From NCBI RefSeq assembly GCF_000235605.1, contig NC_016584.1:1352001-1416000 (forward strand): a DNA stretch of 64,000 nucleotides, written 5' to 3'. The DNA comes from Desulfosporosinus orientis DSM 765. GTDB taxonomy: Bacteria > Bacillota > Desulfitobacteriia > Desulfitobacteriales > Desulfitobacteriaceae. Shown in pieces: positions 18,345 through 26,283 of the stretch. The notes beneath the pieces were generated by a model. That model was not told where the DNA came from, did no database searches, and worked only from the letters and a program-made list of their open reading frames with translations. Every line of letters starts with the position of its first letter. The first letter of the stretch is position 1. The position numbers and the translations under genes are program-made.

Positions 18345-18725
18345 ATGCCAAGACCAAGAAAGTGGAGAAAAGTCTGTTGCCTGCCGGAAAGCAATCGTTT
18401 TGGTCCACTGAACGCGATGATTAATCAAGAGCATTTTGTCGTTATGACCATTGATGAGTATGAAACCATACGGCTTATTGATTTGGAAGGGTTTACCCAG
18501 GAAGGTTGCGCCGACCAAATGAAGATTGCCCGTACAACGGTTCAGCGAATTTATAATGATGCGCGCAAAAAACTTGCCGAGTCCTTAGTCAATGGAAAAG
18601 TACTGCGCATTGAAGGCGGGGATTACAAACTTTGTGACGGCCTGGAAAAAACTTGCACCTGCGGCGGGTGCCGTCGACATCGATGCAGTGAAGGTCTGAC
18701 CGAGGATGAACAGGGAGGTGAATAG
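18345..18725 (+). CDS. DUF134-family predicted DNA-binding protein
   Basis: 126 aa beginning [14 protein letters not shown], the hallmark of DUF134. Residues ~40-85 form a sigma-70 region-4-like helix-turn-helix ([20 protein letters not shown] followed by [17 protein letters not shown]). The C-terminus is cysteine-rich ([13 protein letters not shown]) and could bind a metal or Fe-S cluster. It is second in its operon and a candidate for the factor acting on the upstream TTGACATATG operators, though that link is only positional. Confidence 0.85.
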   Translation: MPRPRKWRKVCCLPESNRFGPLNAMINQEHFVVMTIDEYETIRLIDLEGFTQEGCADQMKIARTTVQRIYNDARKKLAESLVNGKVLRIEGGDYKLCDGLEKTCTCGGCRRHRCSEGLTEDEQGGE

Positions 18726-18727
18726 TC

Positions 18728-19108
18728 ATATATTCGGAAAAAGTAATAGAGCATTTCACATCTCCACGGAATGCTTACAGTATGCCGGACGCAAATGCAC
18801 AGGGAGTTTATGGCGACCCATCCTGTGGAGATGCACTCATCATTTTTCTCAAGGTCAATGATAATATAATTGATGAGATCAGTTATCTTGTGTTTGGGTG
18901 TTGTGCGTCCATAGCTACTTCCAGTATGACATCTGTTTTAGCTAAGGGAAAAAGCTTAGAAGATGCCTTAAAAATCACTGATGAAGATATTATCGAGGCT
19001 CTCGATGGGCTGCCGGAAACGAAAAAACATTGCTCAAACCTTGGTGTGAGTGCTTTGAGAAACGCAATTGCTAACTACTATGAAAGAACGAGTTTGCAGG
19101 AGGGTTGA
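18728..19108 (+). CDS. IscU/NifU-N-like Fe-S scaffold protein, apparently starting at AUA
   Basis: The protein has the scaffold signature: YSEKVIEHFTSPRNA, then YGDPSCGD, GCCASIATSS and KKHCSNLG, with the three conserved cysteines. The first in-frame ATG is 18782, but starting there would cut off the conserved N-terminus, which is open in frame back to codon ATA at 18728. GGAGGTGAA at 18716-18724 is ideally spaced for that ATA, and no ATG/GTG/TTG occurs there in frame. The gene follows DUF134 by 2 nt. Likely role is Fe-S assembly or delivery for the two ferredoxin-MinD proteins downstream; 127 codons counting the AUA. Confidence 0.75.
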   Translation: MYSEKVIEHFTSPRNAYSMPDANAQGVYGDPSCGDALIIFLKVNDNIIDEISYLVFGCCASIATSSMTSVLAKGKSLEDALKITDEDIIEALDGLPETKKHCSNLGVSALRNAIANYYERTSLQEG

Positions 19109-19110
19109 AA

Positions 19111-19479
19111 ATGAAGATTGCAATTCCTGTCGAAGATCAAGTTATGGAAGCCAGTATAAGCCAATCTTTTGGACGAGCGCCCTATTACCTCATTTTTGAC
19201 ACACAATCAAGGGAATGTGAATTCATTGATAACAGCGCCATTGCCAGCCAAGGCGGGGCAGGAATCAAGGCTGCGCAGACAATGGTTGACAGTGGGATTA
19301 ATGCTTTACTGACTCCTCTTTGTGGAGAAAATGCTGCCAAGGTATTGAATTCAGCTAATATCATCCTTTATAAAAGTCTCGATGCCTCAGCTCAAGATAA
19401 TATTGAGGCGTTTAATGCCGGATCCTTATCCCTTCTAGAAGATATTCATCCAGGATACCATGGTCATGGGGGCAAATAG
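19111..19479 (+). CDS. NifX/NafY-like dinitrogenase iron-molybdenum cofactor-family protein (MTH1175-like)
   Basis: 122 aa with the compact fold found in NifX, the NifB C-terminus and MTH1175. Motifs: KIAIPVED at the start, SQSFGRAPYYLIFD, GGAGIKAAQTMVDSGINALLTPLCGENA, and a glycine/histidine-rich tail (HPGYHGHGGK). Such proteins bind metal-sulfur clusters in many anaerobes lacking nitrogenase. Start ATG 19111, behind GGAGGG. It is flanked by the IscU-like gene and ferredoxin-MinD genes, an arrangement typical of Mrp-type cluster operons. Confidence 0.85.
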   Translation: MKIAIPVEDQVMEASISQSFGRAPYYLIFDTQSRECEFIDNSAIASQGGAGIKAAQTMVDSGINALLTPLCGENAAKVLNSANIILYKSLDASAQDNIEAFNAGSLSLLEDIHPGYHGHGGK

Positions 19480-19480
19480 C

Positions 19481-20338
19481 ATGAAAATAGCTGTGCTAAG
19501 CGGCAAGGGAGGCACCGGTAAGACACTCTTAGCTGTCAATCTGGCTTCTGCTGCAAGGGAAGCCATGTATGTAGATTGTGATGTGGAAGAACCGAATGGT
19601 TACCTCTTTTTTAAACCAAAAAATTATTATGAACAAATTGTCACTATCAAAGTTCCTGCTCCAAATGCAAAACTTTGCACCGGCTGTCGAAAATGTGTTG
19701 ATTTTTGCAAGTTTAATGCCTTGGCCTACATCATTAACAAGGTCATGGTGTTTGAGGATGTTTGTCATTCCTGTGGAGGCTGTATCCTGTTTTGTCCTGA
19801 AAAAGCTTTGTCGGAGAAAGATAAAACAATTGGAAGGATTCAGTGCGGCGTTTCGAAGAACGTTACTGTAGCAACAGGAATCCTAAATACAGGCGAGTCC
19901 TCCGGAGTCCCTATTATCAAGAAGCTTTTAAAGGATATACTCCCAGAGACAGAGTGTATTTTTATTGACTGCCCTCCGGGAAGTGCTTGTATTGTTATGG
20001 AGAGCATTAAAGATGCTGATTATTGCCTATTAGTGGCAGAGCCAACTTTGTTCGGGGTCCACAATCTCAACATGGTTTACGAACTAGTAAAGCTCTTTGA
20101 GAAACCTCATGGAGTGGTACTCAACAAATGTCTGGAGGAAGAAAATCCTGCCAAAAAATTTTGTCAGGAGAAGGGTCTTAAAATCATGGGAAGGATTCCC
20201 TTTGATAAAGAGCTGGGAGATCTAAATTCCAAAGGACTCATCTCGGTAAGAGAGCAGCAAAAGTATCGGGATGTGTTTGCATCCATACTTCAAAATGTGG
20301 CCACGGAGGTTCAGCATGAAACAGCTATTAATTCTTAG
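19481..20338 (+). CDS. MinD/Mrp-superfamily P-loop ATPase with inserted 2[4Fe-4S] ferredoxin domain (first copy)
   Basis: 285 aa. Deviant Walker A GKGGTGKT (residues ~8-15), then at ~65-105 a ferredoxin insert with two CxxCxxCxxxC motifs (CTGCRKCVDFC; CHSCGGCILFC), then switch II DCPPGSACIV. Members are thought to carry or exchange Fe-S clusters in an ATP-dependent way. Start ATG 19481, one nt after the NifX-like stop. It overlaps the following paralogue by 23 nt, so the two are probably made together and may form a heterodimer. Function inferred from family. Confidence 0.85.
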   Translation: MKIAVLSGKGGTGKTLLAVNLASAAREAMYVDCDVEEPNGYLFFKPKNYYEQIVTIKVPAPNAKLCTGCRKCVDFCKFNALAYIINKVMVFEDVCHSCGGCILFCPEKALSEKDKTIGRIQCGVSKNVTVATGILNTGESSGVPIIKKLLKDILPETECIFIDCPPGSACIVMESIKDADYCLLVAEPTLFGVHNLNMVYELVKLFEKPHGVVLNKCLEEENPAKKFCQEKGLKIMGRIPFDKELGDLNSKGLISVREQQKYRDVFASILQNVATEVQHETAINS

Positions 20339-21182
20339 CGGCAAAGGGGGAACAGGCAAAACAACCGTTGCCAGTGCATTTATTCAAATGGCTGCTGCTA
20401 ACGTCTATGCTGATTGTGATGTGGATGCTCCTAATTTGCACCTCATCAAAAAGCTTCCGTCAGAAGCCAAGCACTCGGACTATTATGGAATGCCTAAAGC
20501 CTATATTGACCCGAAAAAATGTCTTGGTTGTGATTTGTGCAGACAAAACTGCAAGTTCAACGCAATCTATAGGGAGACAGACTATTGGGTTGATGAGTAT
20601 ACTTGTGAAGGCTGTGGTGTCTGTGAAGCCTTATGTCAGGAAGGAGCGGTTACTCTCAGACCTTCAAAAGCTGGGGAATTAAGGCTTTATGCCGAGGATT
20701 TGGTCTTTTCGACGGCAGAGCTTAACATGGGAAGCGGTACTTCGGGGAAACTGGTCACCGAGGTCAAAAGACAGATGAAGTCGGCGGCAAAGGATGCCGG
20801 ATTTGCAATTATTGATGGCTCGCCAGGGATTGGATGTCCAGTCATTGCTTCAATAAGCGGGGTAGATATGGTTTTGATTGTCGCCGAGCCCACTGTCACA
20901 GGTATCAGCGATATGGAACGCATTATCAATACCACAGAAAGATTTAATACACAAGTTGCCATTTGCGTCAATAAATACAATACCGATCTGGATAACACCA
21001 AGAAAATTATTGACATGTGTCATGAACTCCAGCTTGCTTTTGTCGGAAAAATACCTTTCGATCCAGAGGTCGTTAAAGCCATCAATAAGGGTCAAAGCAT
21101 CTCTGAGGTAGAATGCCCGGCAGGACAAGCAGTTAAAGACGTGTTTGATCAAACCATTAAACTACTTTTTGAAGTCTCATAA
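20316..21182 (+). CDS. MinD/Mrp-superfamily P-loop ATPase with inserted 2[4Fe-4S] ferredoxin domain (second copy)
   Basis: 288 aa, paralogous to the upstream protein: Walker A GKGGTGKTT, ferredoxin insert (CLGCDLCRQNC; CEGCGVCEALC) and DGSPGIGCPV in place of the MinD switch. Start ATG 20316 behind GGAGGT, inside the end of the previous gene. The family usually occurs as such adjacent pairs. It closes the rightward operon that begins with the mirrored promoter. Confidence 0.85.
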   Translation: MKQLLILSGKGGTGKTTVASAFIQMAAANVYADCDVDAPNLHLIKKLPSEAKHSDYYGMPKAYIDPKKCLGCDLCRQNCKFNAIYRETDYWVDEYTCEGCGVCEALCQEGAVTLRPSKAGELRLYAEDLVFSTAELNMGSGTSGKLVTEVKRQMKSAAKDAGFAIIDGSPGIGCPVIASISGVDMVLIVAEPTVTGISDMERIINTTERFNTQVAICVNKYNTDLDNTKKIIDMCHELQLAFVGKIPFDPEVVKAINKGQSISEVECPAGQAVKDVFDQTIKLLFEVS

Positions 21183-21295
21183 ATTGAAGTTTTCTTGCTA
21201 ATACTATTTATAAGGAAGCTTTAATATTTCCTCCCGCATTCACAATTAGTATTTGCATGGAATAATATGGAATGTGAGGAAGAGGCCGGGAGGGA

Positions 21296-22075
21296 ATGGT
21301 ATTGAAAGCTGAGGAACGGGGTTGTTTTATTGAACGGTTGGAAAAGATTAGGGAATCCAAGGTCTTGGTCTATTTTTCTTATACACCTTTAGATGATTCT
21401 ATTTTAGTACCATTGTATAAACAATTGAAGGAAATTGGACACACTCAGAAGATTGATCTTGTTTTACACAGTTATGGGGGAGCGGTAGATACACCCTATA
21501 AGGTTGTCATGCTCATTCGAGAGTTTTGCGAAGAATTTGCAGTGATTGTCCCGTTTGTTGCTAAATCTGCGGCTTCTATGCTTGTTCTCGGGGCAGATGA
21601 AGTTGTGATGGGACCAATTTCCGAATTAGGTCCTATTGATCCATTAGTTAAACATCCCCTCTATAATGAAGTTTTAGTACCCGTTCAAGCGGTATGGCAT
21701 TGTTTTGATTTTTTGCAGAGGTCCATCATCAACAGTCCTAACCCAGAAGTTGCAACTGTTATTGCGAATCCAATGCTGGCCAAACTCGATCCTTGGCTTA
21801 TTGGAGACTACGAAAAGACGATTAAAGCTTCCAGGCAATATGCGGAAACATTATTGTCACGCTATATGTTTAAAGATGCTCCGGAAAAAGTGTCTGTGGT
21901 AACCCATGCATTGACCGAGGGATATTATTCTCATGGATATCCTATTGGTCGTCGAGAAGCTAAAGAATTAGGGATTTCTGTGACAGAAGCCCAGGGCGAA
22001 CTTTGGGATATCATTTGGAATTTGTACCTTGGTTATGAAAAATTGTTTAAAGAAAAAGAAAGTGAATGTGATTGA
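21296..22075 (+). CDS. SDH_sah-type serine protease (ClpP/SppA fold)
   Basis: 259 aa with the crotonase-like ClpP/SppA fold: LHSYGGAVDTPYK (oxyanion glycine loop) and AKSAASMLVLGADEVVMGP containing the candidate nucleophilic serine. This matches the serine dehydrogenase proteinase family (Pfam SDH_sah). No signal peptide or membrane span is seen, so it should act in the cytoplasm or at the membrane face. Start ATG 21296 is used; TTG 21302 has better spacing from GGGAGGG (21288-21294) and may be the real start. Confidence 0.72.
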   Translation: MVLKAEERGCFIERLEKIRESKVLVYFSYTPLDDSILVPLYKQLKEIGHTQKIDLVLHSYGGAVDTPYKVVMLIREFCEEFAVIVPFVAKSAASMLVLGADEVVMGPISELGPIDPLVKHPLYNEVLVPVQAVWHCFDFLQRSIINSPNPEVATVIANPMLAKLDPWLIGDYEKTIKASRQYAETLLSRYMFKDAPEKVSVVTHALTEGYYSHGYPIGRREAKELGISVTEAQGELWDIIWNLYLGYEKLFKEKESECD

Positions 22076-22101
22076 AAAGACTCGCCTATGCGGTCTTTTT
22101 C
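22076..22101 (+). terminator. Terminator after the SDH_sah protease gene
   Basis: Stem AAAGAC/GTCTTT with an inner CGC/GCG pair, followed by five T's. It directly follows the stop codon. Confidence 0.7.
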
Positions 22102-22243
22102 TTACTACATATAAAGTTTCCATTGAATACATATTGCACGTTATCGCTTAATGCTGTAGGATAGACATGATGCTTGGTTGTACAAATGATGCATTATTAG
22201 TCTAACTCTCTTTAAGACGATAGATTTTATTGGAGGTGGCAAC

Positions 22244-22447
22244 ATGCTTACAACGTTTGGATTTTTAACGCCTATGACTGCAGGAATTGTTCTTGTTATT
22301 GCCTTAGTTATTTTTGGACCAGGTAAATTGCCTGAACTGGGTAAAGCACTCGGTAAAGGAATTAAAGAATTTAAATCTGCCACTGAGGGAGACGACCACG
22401 TCGAAGAAGTAAAGGAAGTTAAATCCGTAAAAATCGATAAAGAATAA
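22244..22447 (+). CDS. tatA: Sec-independent translocase protein TatA/TatE
   Basis: 67-aa TatA-type protein: an N-terminal membrane helix (residues ~10-24, [14 protein letters not shown]), the hinge [21 protein letters not shown] and an acidic/basic cytoplasmic tail. It forms the oligomeric pore for folded, cofactor-bearing proteins. SD TTGGAGGTGG is strong. No tatC is present in the window, so the partner is encoded elsewhere. Confidence 0.92.
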   Translation: MLTTFGFLTPMTAGIVLVIALVIFGPGKLPELGKALGKGIKEFKSATEGDDHVEEVKEVKSVKIDKE

Positions 22448-22483
22448 ACCTATTTGACAGAAATGAATGAGAGATGAAGACTC

Positions 22484-22514
22484 AAAAGACGGGGCTTAAA
22501 ACGCTCCGTCTTTT
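22484..22514 (+). terminator. Terminator after tatA
   Basis: 12-bp stem AAAAGACGGGGC (22484-22495) with GCTCCGTCTTTT (22503-22514), one G-U pair, T-rich 3' arm. It lies 36 nt past the tatA stop. Confidence 0.8.
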
Positions 22515-22532
22515 AATACTTATTTTATATTA

Positions 22533-22682
22533 CCCGGAGGTTTTTGGCGGAGCTCCCGCGCAAGGGGGGGTGAACCTCGGAATGCTGAGTGAAGAATGTT
22601 TTCTTCGGGCACCAGCCAAGTTTTCTAGTACTAAGAGACTATAAAGCTGTCGTCGGCCCTGTTAAGCTGACGGCAGCTTTAT
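22533..22682. other. Unassigned GC-rich structured intergenic segment
   Basis: About 150 nt between the tatA terminator and a convergent coat gene, clearly more GC-rich than its surroundings. Visible pairings are AGGTT (22539-22543) with AACCT, a GCGG-AGCT-CCGC self-complement near 22550-22566, and at the end AAAGCTG-TCGTC with GACGGCAGCTTT (about 22643-22680). The last hairpin would act as a weak terminator. It has no credible ORF on either strand. It could be a small RNA or an orphan riboswitch-like element; no known class was recognised. Confidence 0.35.
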
Positions 22683-22701
22683 CTTTAGGTTAAAGAATTA
22701 A

Positions 22702-22965
22702 TTACAACTGCAGTGAATTGTACTTATCTTTAGCCTTTTGTACTTCTTGAGCTTGAGCATCACTAGTTGGATACCAGCCTTTTTGATTCATGACATTATA
22801 AAGATTTTCATGAATGCTGTGTTCTTCTTGAAGAATATTCTTCAAGTTTTGCCGCAGATTTGCACAAGTTGATTCTGTGATAAAGGTATTTATTGTGGAT
22901 GTATTATGCTTTTCTGATGTAAGCAAGTCAGTTAGTATTTCTTGTTCTGTCAGTGTTGTTTGCAT
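22702..22965 (-). CDS. CotF-like spore coat protein
   Basis: 87 aa, all-helical, ferritin-like half-domain of the coat-F family: LTEQEILTDLLTSEKHNTSTINTFITE followed by LKNILQEEHSIHENLYNVMNQKGWYP. The short C-terminal form, ending in a helix with KGWYPT, is common in Clostridia. SD AAGGAAGG is upstream. It lies 24 nt downstream of another small helical minus-strand gene, so the two probably form an operon. Confidence 0.82.
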   Translation of the reverse strand: MQTTLTEQEILTDLLTSEKHNTSTINTFITESTCANLRQNLKNILQEEHSIHENLYNVMNQKGWYPTSDAQAQEVQKAKDKYNSLQL

Positions 22966-22989
22966 TTTAAATCCTTCCTTTCCTTATAG

Positions 22990-23196
22990 CTATTGATGAG
23001 AATTTAGATAATTAAGGAGAGTATCGTAATGCTTACGATGCAATTGCGAAATAGAATTGAGTTGGGAACTGACTGCTTGGTCTTGTACAGATTGGGCGGC
23101 TTGTGCGAACTTATGGACAAGTAATGCCTCTGCATCAAGTTGATCATTTAAAATGGTCAAGTTCTTAGATGTTAATTCGGGATTTGTAGTATTCAT
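22990..23196 (-). CDS. Small helical protein, probable spore-coat-associated partner of the CotF-like gene
   Basis: 68 aa starting MNTTNPELTSKNLTILNDQL; start chosen at ATG 23196 behind AGAGGAGAA. The rest is predicted as two or three amphipathic helices (DAEALLVHKFAQAAQSVQ; LNSISQLHRKHYDTLLNYL). An ExxxVHK segment and an HRKH pair suggest a ferritin-like or CotF-related helical bundle. Co-directional with the CotF-like gene. Role in the coat is inferred from position only. Confidence 0.6.
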   Translation of the reverse strand: MNTTNPELTSKNLTILNDQLDAEALLVHKFAQAAQSVQDQAVSSQLNSISQLHRKHYDTLLNYLNSHQ

Positions 23197-23380
23197 TCTG
23201 ATTCTCCTCTCGGTATATTTTCCGTATATAGGATGTCTCATTGACCGTAAAGTATGTAAGCTTTTTGAAAAAATTCCACGATAAATACTTTAGATAGCCT
23301 TAAAAAAAGGTTTTATTTGGCTTATTAAGGAAATACTAGTTAGTGGCGCTAAAGCTTTACTTGATTTTAAGGAGAACCAT

Positions 23381-24451
23381 ATGAATACTTTAGACATTGG
23401 CCCAGCGAATAATGTTAAATTAATATATCGTTTCGTTACAAAAGTTTTTCCCATTGTTAAAGAAGAATTAGAGAGATGGAAACAACAGGCCAGACAGGCG
23501 CCTGATGCGCGCTTAAGTCAGCAAGCATTGGAAAGCATTCGTTTAAAGGCTTTTCATTGTCAAGGTGGGAGTATTTATGCACTTTATCCAGGGATCGACC
23601 GGCTGGAAACCATTCGATTCATAGTCGCTTATCAGACGATGAGCGACTATCTGGATAATTTAGTAGATAGCATGGAAGTACAGGATGAAAAAGCATTCTT
23701 CCAGCTTCATTTAGCCATGCAGGAAGCCTTAAGACCTGGAGTTGCACCTTCAAACTATTATCTATTTTATCCTTATCGAGAAGATGGTGGTTACTTAGAG
23801 CTGCTGGTAAAAACCTGCCAGGACAGTGTACGAAAGCTGCCCTCCTTTGCAATCGTTCAAGAAGATGCCGTTAAGTTGGCAGAACTTTATTCATACCTGC
23901 AAACCTATAAGCATTTAGCTGTGAATGTACGGGAGTCTAAAATGTTGGGCTGGATTAATCCTCACATAGCAGACAATCAGGAAATAACAGTTTGGGAATT
24001 TGCAGCGGCAGCAGGTTCTACTTTAGGAATTTTTTGTTTGTATGCGGCAGCCTTCAACCCCGAATTAACCTTAGAACAAGTAAAAAGGATCAATGAAACC
24101 TATTTTCCCTGGATTAGTGGACTACATATTCTCTTGGACTATTTCATTGATTTGCGTGAGGATCGTGAGACAGAGCAATTGAATTTTGTAAGCTATTATC
24201 AAAATAGCGGAATGATTTATGATCGTTTACACCTTTTTGTGGAAAAATCCTTAGAACAAGCAGATCGTCTGGAATATGCTAAGTTTCATCAAGTTGTTGT
24301 TAAAGGTTTATTGGCTATGTACTTGTCCGATGATAAGAGTATGGATTCAGACATTCATTTCGTTGTGAAGAAAATGCTGACCAATAGCGGTATCGGCGTT
24401 AATTTACTGTACCAATTATGTCGTCAGCTGCGAAGAGGAAAGGTTATATAA
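23381..24451 (+). CDS. ytpB: Tetraprenyl-beta-curcumene synthase-like terpene cyclase (YtpB/DUF2600)
   Basis: 356 aa, DUF2600 family, whose B. subtilis member converts all-trans-heptaprenyl diphosphate to tetraprenyl-beta-curcumene, a precursor of sporulation-linked sesquarterpenes. Family features: FHCQGGSIYALYP, YQTMSDYLDNLVDS (metal-binding DxxDN-like motif) and LDYFIDLREDRE near the C-terminus. SD TAAGGAGAA. A convergent polyprenyl diphosphate synthase gene lies next to it and could supply the C35 substrate. Confidence 0.85.
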   Translation: MNTLDIGPANNVKLIYRFVTKVFPIVKEELERWKQQARQAPDARLSQQALESIRLKAFHCQGGSIYALYPGIDRLETIRFIVAYQTMSDYLDNLVDSMEVQDEKAFFQLHLAMQEALRPGVAPSNYYLFYPYREDGGYLELLVKTCQDSVRKLPSFAIVQEDAVKLAELYSYLQTYKHLAVNVRESKMLGWINPHIADNQEITVWEFAAAAGSTLGIFCLYAAAFNPELTLEQVKRINETYFPWISGLHILLDYFIDLREDRETEQLNFVSYYQNSGMIYDRLHLFVEKSLEQADRLEYAKFHQVVVKGLLAMYLSDDKSMDSDIHFVVKKMLTNSGIGVNLLYQLCRQLRRGKVI

Positions 24452-24479
24452 TCTAGAATAACTAATTAAAGAATGAAGA

Positions 24480-24527
24480 AAGGATCACTTATGGCCAACA
24501 GATTAATAGGCTTAAGTGATCCTTTTT
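24480..24527. terminator. Bidirectional terminator between ytpB and the polyprenyl synthase gene
   Basis: Stem GGATCACTTA (24482-24491) with TAAGTGATCC (24513-24522), then five T's on the plus strand. It separates the two convergent genes. Confidence 0.85.
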
Positions 24528-24550
24528 GTACTACTTGATGCCAGCCGGGG

Positions 24551-25540
24551 TTAGATTTTGCGATGCAAAATCATATCGGCCAGATGCAAGAGAGAGGTTT
24601 TGTAGGGACTGGAAGAAACAGTGTTTAAACTGGCTTTGGCATATCGAATGCATTGGGTCGCTGTATGATAAGCTTCTTCAATACAGCCCGTATTGATTAA
24701 AGCCTCTCGGATGCTTAGAGCTCCTTGGGGAGTAACTCTGCGAGTTTTAATAATTTCCTTAAGCCATGTTCCGTAAATAGCCTTGTCTAAAAGATAAATC
24801 ATGGGAAGAGTGATGTTTCCATTGATTAGATCTGATCCGACAGGTTTACCAAGAGATTCTGAATCGCCGTTAATATCCAAGATATCATCTGTAATTTGAT
24901 AAGCATATCCTAAGTTTAATCCGTATTCTCGCATTAATGCCTGTTCTTGGAGTGTTGCGCCTGCTAAAGCCGCTCCCGACTGAGTGCATGCTGCAAGCAG
25001 TATCCCTGTTTTTTTAGCGATCCTGTTAAAATACCCGTCCTCATCAACAATAGAAAATTGTTCATCGGCTTGATGGACTTCGCCATGACACATAGCTTGA
25101 ATAGCTTCTACCAAATAACTCATACTTGTCAGCAACTGTTGCTTAGCAAGAATACTGAAGGCTTCGGCAAAGAGATAATCTCCAGTTAGGATTGCCGCAT
25201 GGTTGCCATACTGAGCGCCAATGGTTGGTTTTCCGCGTCGAGTTGATGCTTCGTCAATAACATCGTCATGAATCAAGGAAGCCATGTGTATAAGTTCTGA
25301 GGCAACACCTGCTTCTATCATTAATGGATTCAAAGGGGCAAAACACATACCGCTGTAAAGGGTGAGTAGCGGACGAATCCGTTTGCCGCCCGACTGCAAC
25401 AAACTTAGACACGTTTGTCGAATGAGGCCATCAGCTTTTTGAAGTACAGTTTGCAACCGATCTTCTACAAACATTAATTCTGTGTATTGCAGGTTAGGGT
25501 TAAAGGAGTCTGTAGGGCTGTAAAGTTGTTGTATACTCAT
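24551..25540 (-). CDS. hepT: Heptaprenyl/polyprenyl diphosphate synthase (component II type)
   Basis: Trans-isoprenyl diphosphate synthase making the long-chain side chain of menaquinone and possibly the YtpB substrate. Both aspartate-rich motifs are present: HDDVIDEASTRRG (first) and QITDDILDINGD (second), plus GGKRIRP. 329 aa from ATG 25540; seven extra codons upstream in frame to 25561 are possible. Component I (HepS) is not in the window, so chain length and heteromeric nature are inferred from similarity. Confidence 0.86.
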   Translation of the reverse strand: MSIQQLYSPTDSFNPNLQYTELMFVEDRLQTVLQKADGLIRQTCLSLLQSGGKRIRPLLTLYSGMCFAPLNPLMIEAGVASELIHMASLIHDDVIDEASTRRGKPTIGAQYGNHAAILTGDYLFAEAFSILAKQQLLTSMSYLVEAIQAMCHGEVHQADEQFSIVDEDGYFNRIAKKTGILLAACTQSGAALAGATLQEQALMREYGLNLGYAYQITDDILDINGDSESLGKPVGSDLINGNITLPMIYLLDKAIYGTWLKEIIKTRRVTPQGALSIREALINTGCIEEAYHTATQCIRYAKASLNTVSSSPYKTSLLHLADMILHRKI

Positions 25541-25712
25541 TGCATCCGCCTCTGTCATCAATTTTATTATTTAAAGCTTTTATATTATGTCATAAAGACA
25601 AAGATAGAATACCTAAAGTACAAATTATTTCCAAACTAATAATAATTCTGTGGGGGAATCTAAGATTATTCAAACTAAAAAATAAGTAATTTTTTTAAAG
25701 GGGGAATACTTA

Positions 25713-25922
25713 ATGCCAAATGAAAATAACAAAGAACATGCCTCTCAATTAAATCGTCAGCCTTGGGAACCTGCAGGAGTAGTTAGTGTTGTCAAGGATG
25801 ACCAAACTCCGAAATACGGTGATAATGGAGGTGAAAATGCCAAGGGTGGCATGTTGACTTTGGAAGTCAACGAAGTCTTTCATAATAAAGGAATAATGCA
25901 AGGGCTTAATGAGAAAAAATAA
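25713..25922 (+). CDS. 69-aa hydrophilic protein of unknown function
   Basis: Strong SD (AAAGGGGGAA) before the ATG. Sequence is polar and Asn/Gly-rich (NENNKEHASQLN; YGDNGGENAKGG), with no membrane segment or recognised domain. A hairpin follows directly. Composition and single-gene layout resemble small spore or stress proteins of Clostridia, but nothing diagnostic is seen. Confidence 0.6.
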   Translation: MPNENNKEHASQLNRQPWEPAGVVSVVKDDQTPKYGDNGGENAKGGMLTLEVNEVFHNKGIMQGLNEKK

Positions 25923-25929
25923 TAAAAAT

Positions 25930-25966
25930 GGCCTCCTGTCCATGACAAAGGGACAGGAGGTCGCTT
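25930..25966 (+). terminator. Hairpin after the 69-aa gene
   Basis: Stem GGCCTCCTGTCC (25930-25941) with GGACAGGAGGTC (25951-25962), one wobble pair, weak T-rich tail. It is 7 nt past the stop. Confidence 0.65.
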
Positions 25967-26023
25967 AATTTAGGTATGTTCTGGAAAAATCCGTGGAAAA
26001 CTACTAACTGAGGTGACATTATC

Positions 26024-26143
26024 ATGAAGACAACGATTTGGAATGAGCTGATCAAACCAACTATTATTGCCTACATTATTGCTTGTGCAATCCCTGCTAG
26101 TATTGCCGGTGCCTATTATATTTACACTATCTTTTTCTTTTGA
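26024..26143 (+). CDS. 39-aa predicted membrane peptide
   Basis: ATG 26024 follows GAGGTGA with about 7-nt spacing. The first ten residues are polar (MKTTIWNELI), and the remainder is one or two short hydrophobic stretches (IIAYIIACAIPASIAGAYYIYTIFFF). No family recognised. Confidence 0.45.
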   Translation: MKTTIWNELIKPTIIAYIIACAIPASIAGAYYIYTIFFF

Positions 26144-26283
26144 CAATGGGTTGTAAGCATATTTCTTTGTAGACAATTTTTTTGTAAACATAAGATTGTT
26201 AATTATGACACAATCCCTTTCAGGGACATTGCCTTTAATGTTACAATAGATAAAATAAAAAATATAGGTAAGGATTGAGAAAC

